From NCBI GenBank assembly GCA_002353215.1, contig DEJD01000009.1:24105-59319 (forward strand): a stretch of DNA of 35,215 bases, given 5' to 3'. This stretch comes from Prevotellaceae bacterium UBA2757 (GTDB lineage: Bacteria > Bacteroidota > Bacteroidia > Bacteroidales > Bacteroidaceae). The number at the start of each line of letters is the position of its first letter. The stretch's first letter is position 1. Positions 32,572 to 35,215 of the stretch are shown piece by piece. Under the pieces are notes generated by a model. That model made no database searches. It saw only the letters and a program-made list of their open reading frames with translations, and was not told the DNA's origin. The translations under genes were made by a program, and so were the position numbers.

Positions 32572-35061
32572 ATGGAATTTATAACTAATCTGAAAAGAAG
32601 TACAATCCTGATTTTATCGTTAGTTGCCAGTCTGACAGCTATAGCTAAGGATAAACAAAGAACTATAAGTGTAGAAACTGCCGACATGAAGGTGAAAGTG
32701 GAGTTCTACTCACCTGAAATTGTGAGGGTGGTAAAACAACCTAAGGGTGCAGCACCTATGGAGAAAAAGAGCTTCTCCGTCATTCTGCATCCGGGAGAAA
32801 AGTTCGGAGTAGATGTGGATGAAAGCAAGGATGGCAAATATGCTATTCTATCGTCGAGCCGTATGAGTGTGCGCCTTGATAAGAAAACCGGACAGTTGCT
32901 TATCCTCGGTGTGCAGGGTACACCTATAATCAGAGAGAAAGCTACTAAGATGGTAGTGAGAAAAGGAGATGCTGACGAAGGCAAACTGAAAGTGGGACAG
33001 ACATGGACACTGGAAGACAATGAGGCTATCTTCGGATTGGGACAGTTGCGTGATGAGACTATCTGCTGGAGAGGTCAGAAAAAGATTCTTTGGAATGATA
33101 ATACATATATCGCCATTCCTTATATCACCTCAGAAAAAGGTTATGGTATTTATTGGGATAACGCAGGAAAGAGTCTGTTTGAGGACTCTGCCGATGGTAT
33201 GACCTTTGAGTCGGAAGTAGCTGAAGGTGTGGATTACTATGTAATGTATCGTGACGGAAAACAGGATGGAGTGATAGCTGCTATCAGGCAACTGACAGGA
33301 CAGGCTACGATGTTCCCGCTGTGGACTATGGGACACTGGCAGTGCCGTGAGAGATACAAAACAAGTGATGAATTGTGTGATGTACTTGATAAATACAGAA
33401 AACTCCGTATTCCGCTTGATGGTATAGTTCAGGACTGGCAGTACTGGGGATGCGACTCCAACTGGAATGCTATGCGATTTGAAAACCCATATTATATTAA
33501 TAAGGTGGGAGATGAGCAGTGGGCTAAATATCTGCCTAACGACCTGAAGAAACTGGCTGAGGAATACAAGAAGGCAGGTAAGCAGCCAAGAATCAAGTCG
33601 CCAGAGGAGATGGCTAAGTATGTACACGATAATCATGCTCACCTTATGATAAGTATTTGGGCAAATTTCGGTCCTTGGACTAAAGCTTACCAAAGACTGA
33701 ATGAGATTGGTGCCCTCCTGCCATTTGAGACTTGGCCAAGGAATAACGGTGTGAAACCATACGATCCGTTCAATGCCCAGGCTCGTGATATATATTGGGA
33801 CGAACTTACACATCTTTATAATATTGGTTTCGATGCATGGTGGACAGACTCTACAGAACCTGACCACTTTGCAAAAGATGGTGATGAAGACTACAAAACC
33901 AGTGCCGGCACTTGGCGTTCTGTTAAGAATGCTTTCCCTCTGATGACAAACAAAGGTATCTATGAGCATCAGAGAGCTATGAAGGGTAACCATAAGCGTT
34001 CCGTTCAGATGACCCGCAGTGGAGCAATGGGTATTCAGCACTATGGCACATTCTCATGGAGTGGTGATATACAGGCAACTTGGGCTGAAATGAAAAAGCA
34101 GGTTCCAAGTGGACTGAACTACACACTTTGTGGCATACCGTTCTGGAACACCGACCTGGGCGGTTTCTTCTATTGGGATATGGATAACAATCCGAAGAGC
34201 CCTGCTGTACAGGAACTGCAAGTGAGATGGATGCAGTGGGGTACGTTTATGCCTCTGATGCGAAATCACTGCTCGTCGCCAATGGTAAGCGAACTCTATG
34301 AATTCGGTAAGGAAGGCGACTGGGCATACGATGTGATGAAACAATACATAGAACTGCGTTACAGATTGTTGCCTTATATTTATTCTATGGCAGGTGAGGT
34401 GGTACAGCACAGCGGTATGATGATGCGACCTCTGCTGATGGATTATACCGACGACAGAAAGGCAATCCTCCGAAATGATGAGTATATGTTCGGAAGAGAG
34501 CTGCTCGTTAAACCTGTTACCGATCCTCTTTATACATGGCTTGGCACAGACAAGAAGGGACATCTTATCTATCCTGACGTAAAGAAGGCTGCAGCACCTG
34601 TTGAGGTATATCTGCCAAAGGGTAATGACTGGTACGACTTCTGGACTGGTGAGAAGGTGAGAGGCGGCAGAACCGTAAAACGTCCTTGTCCAATCAATGA
34701 AATGCCTGTATATGTAAAGGCAGGAAGTATTCTGCCTATGGGACCGCAGGTACAGTATTCCGACGAGAAACCTTGGGACAACCTGGAACTTCGTATCTAT
34801 CCGGGACAGGATGGCAAGTTTACTCTGTACGAAGATGAAGGTGATAACTACAACTACGAGAAGGGCGACTTCAGCGAAATCCAGTTCTCATGGAACGATA
34901 AAGAGAACACCCTGACAATCCATCAGAGAAAAGGGGAGTATAAGGGTATGCTGAAAAAGCGTAACTTCCGTATAGTTATTGGAGCAAAAGGCGATAAAGA
35001 ACCGAAGAGATTCGACAAGACCGTAAGCTACGAAGGAAAGAAGGTAACCGTGAAATTATGA
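32572..35061 (+). CDS. Secreted GH31 glycosidase (alpha-glucosidase/alpha-xylosidase type)
   Basis: This 829-aa protein has a signal peptide (hydrophobic residues 11-25, ending near AIAKD). After an N-terminal beta-sandwich (about 30-245) comes the GH31 barrel, with LDGIVQDWQYWG (282-293), the nucleophile D426 in FDAWWTDSTEP and the acid/base D499 in FSWSGDIQATW. C-terminal beta domains contain NEMPVYVKAGSILPMGPQVQY. The motif set resembles the alpha-xylosidase branch; alpha-glucosidase cannot be excluded. A charged segment (about 308-343) between NPYYIN and KSPEEMAKY looks like an insertion in the barrel. It has its own promoter and no SusC/SusD partners in view. Confidence 0.92.
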   Translation: MEFITNLKRSTILILSLVASLTAIAKDKQRTISVETADMKVKVEFYSPEIVRVVKQPKGAAPMEKKSFSVILHPGEKFGVDVDESKDGKYAILSSSRMSVRLDKKTGQLLILGVQGTPIIREKATKMVVRKGDADEGKLKVGQTWTLEDNEAIFGLGQLRDETICWRGQKKILWNDNTYIAIPYITSEKGYGIYWDNAGKSLFEDSADGMTFESEVAEGVDYYVMYRDGKQDGVIAAIRQLTGQATMFPLWTMGHWQCRERYKTSDELCDVLDKYRKLRIPLDGIVQDWQYWGCDSNWNAMRFENPYYINKVGDEQWAKYLPNDLKKLAEEYKKAGKQPRIKSPEEMAKYVHDNHAHLMISIWANFGPWTKAYQRLNEIGALLPFETWPRNNGVKPYDPFNAQARDIYWDELTHLYNIGFDAWWTDSTEPDHFAKDGDEDYKTSAGTWRSVKNAFPLMTNKGIYEHQRAMKGNHKRSVQMTRSGAMGIQHYGTFSWSGDIQATWAEMKKQVPSGLNYTLCGIPFWNTDLGGFFYWDMDNNPKSPAVQELQVRWMQWGTFMPLMRNHCSSPMVSELYEFGKEGDWAYDVMKQYIELRYRLLPYIYSMAGEVVQHSGMMMRPLLMDYTDDRKAILRNDEYMFGRELLVKPVTDPLYTWLGTDKKGHLIYPDVKKAAAPVEVYLPKGNDWYDFWTGEKVRGGRTVKRPCPINEMPVYVKAGSILPMGPQVQYSDEKPWDNLELRIYPGQDGKFTLYEDEGDNYNYEKGDFSEIQFSWNDKENTLTIHQRKGEYKGMLKKRNFRIVIGAKGDKEPKRFDKTVSYEGKKVTVKL

Positions 35062-35133
35062 TTCTCTTCCTTATGTTCTGACGTTGTTGCTTAGTCGGGA
35101 ATGAAATAAATTTGAAATTTTTTCAGCATTTAT

Positions 35134-35164
35134 TTTGTACTTTCCCAAAAGTATCTTACCTTTG
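35134..35164 (+). promoter_or_regulatory. Consensus promoter for the right-edge tRNA
   Basis: TTTG (35134-35137), a 19-bp spacer and TACCTTTG (35157-35164) form a full match. GCACCGCTTTT follows, as in the tRNA-Ser promoter. The mature tRNA begins 34 nt after the -7 box. Between the GH31 stop and this promoter only a weak hairpin is visible. Confidence 0.75.
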
Positions 35165-35197
35165 CACCGCTTTTCAGAGGAAAGGCCTAAGGTGAAT

Positions 35198-35215
35198 GCG
35201 GAAATAGCTCAGTTG
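35198..35215 (+). tRNA. Partial tRNA, probably tRNA-Gly
   Basis: The last 18 bases GCGGAAATAGCTCAGTTG are the acceptor 5' strand and start of the D arm as found in Bacteroidetes tRNA-Gly. The anticodon is outside the window, so the identity is provisional. Confidence 0.75.

Noticed and set aside
33130..34563. Minus-strand ORFs of 303 and 169 aa opposite the GH31 gene
   Set aside because: They have no motif, and the GH31 catalytic residues are intact on the plus strand.
32306..35215. Integrated mobile element between the tRNA genes
   Set aside because: No integrase, transposase or duplicated tRNA 3' end is seen; only a GH31 gene with ordinary composition lies between them.

Overview
The window is about 35 kb of chromosome from a member of the Bacteroidales, most probably a Prevotella-like anaerobe. 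The evidence is Bacteroidetes-type promoters (TTTG, 19-20 bp, TAnnTTTG) in front of several genes, few obvious Shine-Dalgarno sequences, a fused FeoA-FeoB iron transporter with its small Cys-rich partner, and a lipoprotein with the PorE architecture of the type IX secretion system. Pyruvate:ferredoxin oxidoreductase and a Na+-pumping oxaloacetate decarboxylase add to this. The region is mostly housekeeping. I see no phage, insertion sequence, CRISPR array or defence island. The assignment to genus is inference.

Left part (1-9132): enzymes of the pyruvate/oxaloacetate node. They are a partial class II fructose-bisphosphate aldolase, the oadG-oadA-oadB operon (minus strand), alanine dehydrogenase (plus) and a large PFOR (minus), with a strong terminator hairpin between the last two. 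An AAA-type ATPase gene with a textbook promoter lies upstream of PFOR.

Middle part (10465-21616): a minus-strand cluster reads Crp/Fnr regulator, M3 dipeptidase, small lipoprotein, dCMP deaminase, S41 protease. Divergent from it is a 5'-nucleotidase-type lipoprotein. Then come plus-strand upp, thyA, folA, an RNA m5C methyltransferase and an unrecognised conserved-looking protein. dCMP deaminase, UPRT, ThyA and DHFR together support dUMP/dTMP supply.

Right part (21689-35215): a long minus-strand run reads FdtA/acetyltransferase fusion, mazG, AGCS amino-acid symporter, CPA2 antiporter, feoAB, 55-aa FeoB-associated protein, PorE-like lipoprotein. On the plus strand, tRNA-Ser(GCT) and tRNA-Glu(CTC) are followed by a terminator, a GH31 glycosidase and the first 18 nt of a probable tRNA-Gly.

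The most unusual signals are non-coding. Four short gaps between co-directional genes are largely built of short tandem units of 6, 7 or 13-14 bases; in three of them the units touch or overlap the stop codon of the upstream gene, and in the fourth they begin one base from it. A 22-base element recurs at two convergent gene ends. Two overlapping dyads sit in the promoter of the crp-like gene. Two tRNA promoters share an unusually long conserved box.
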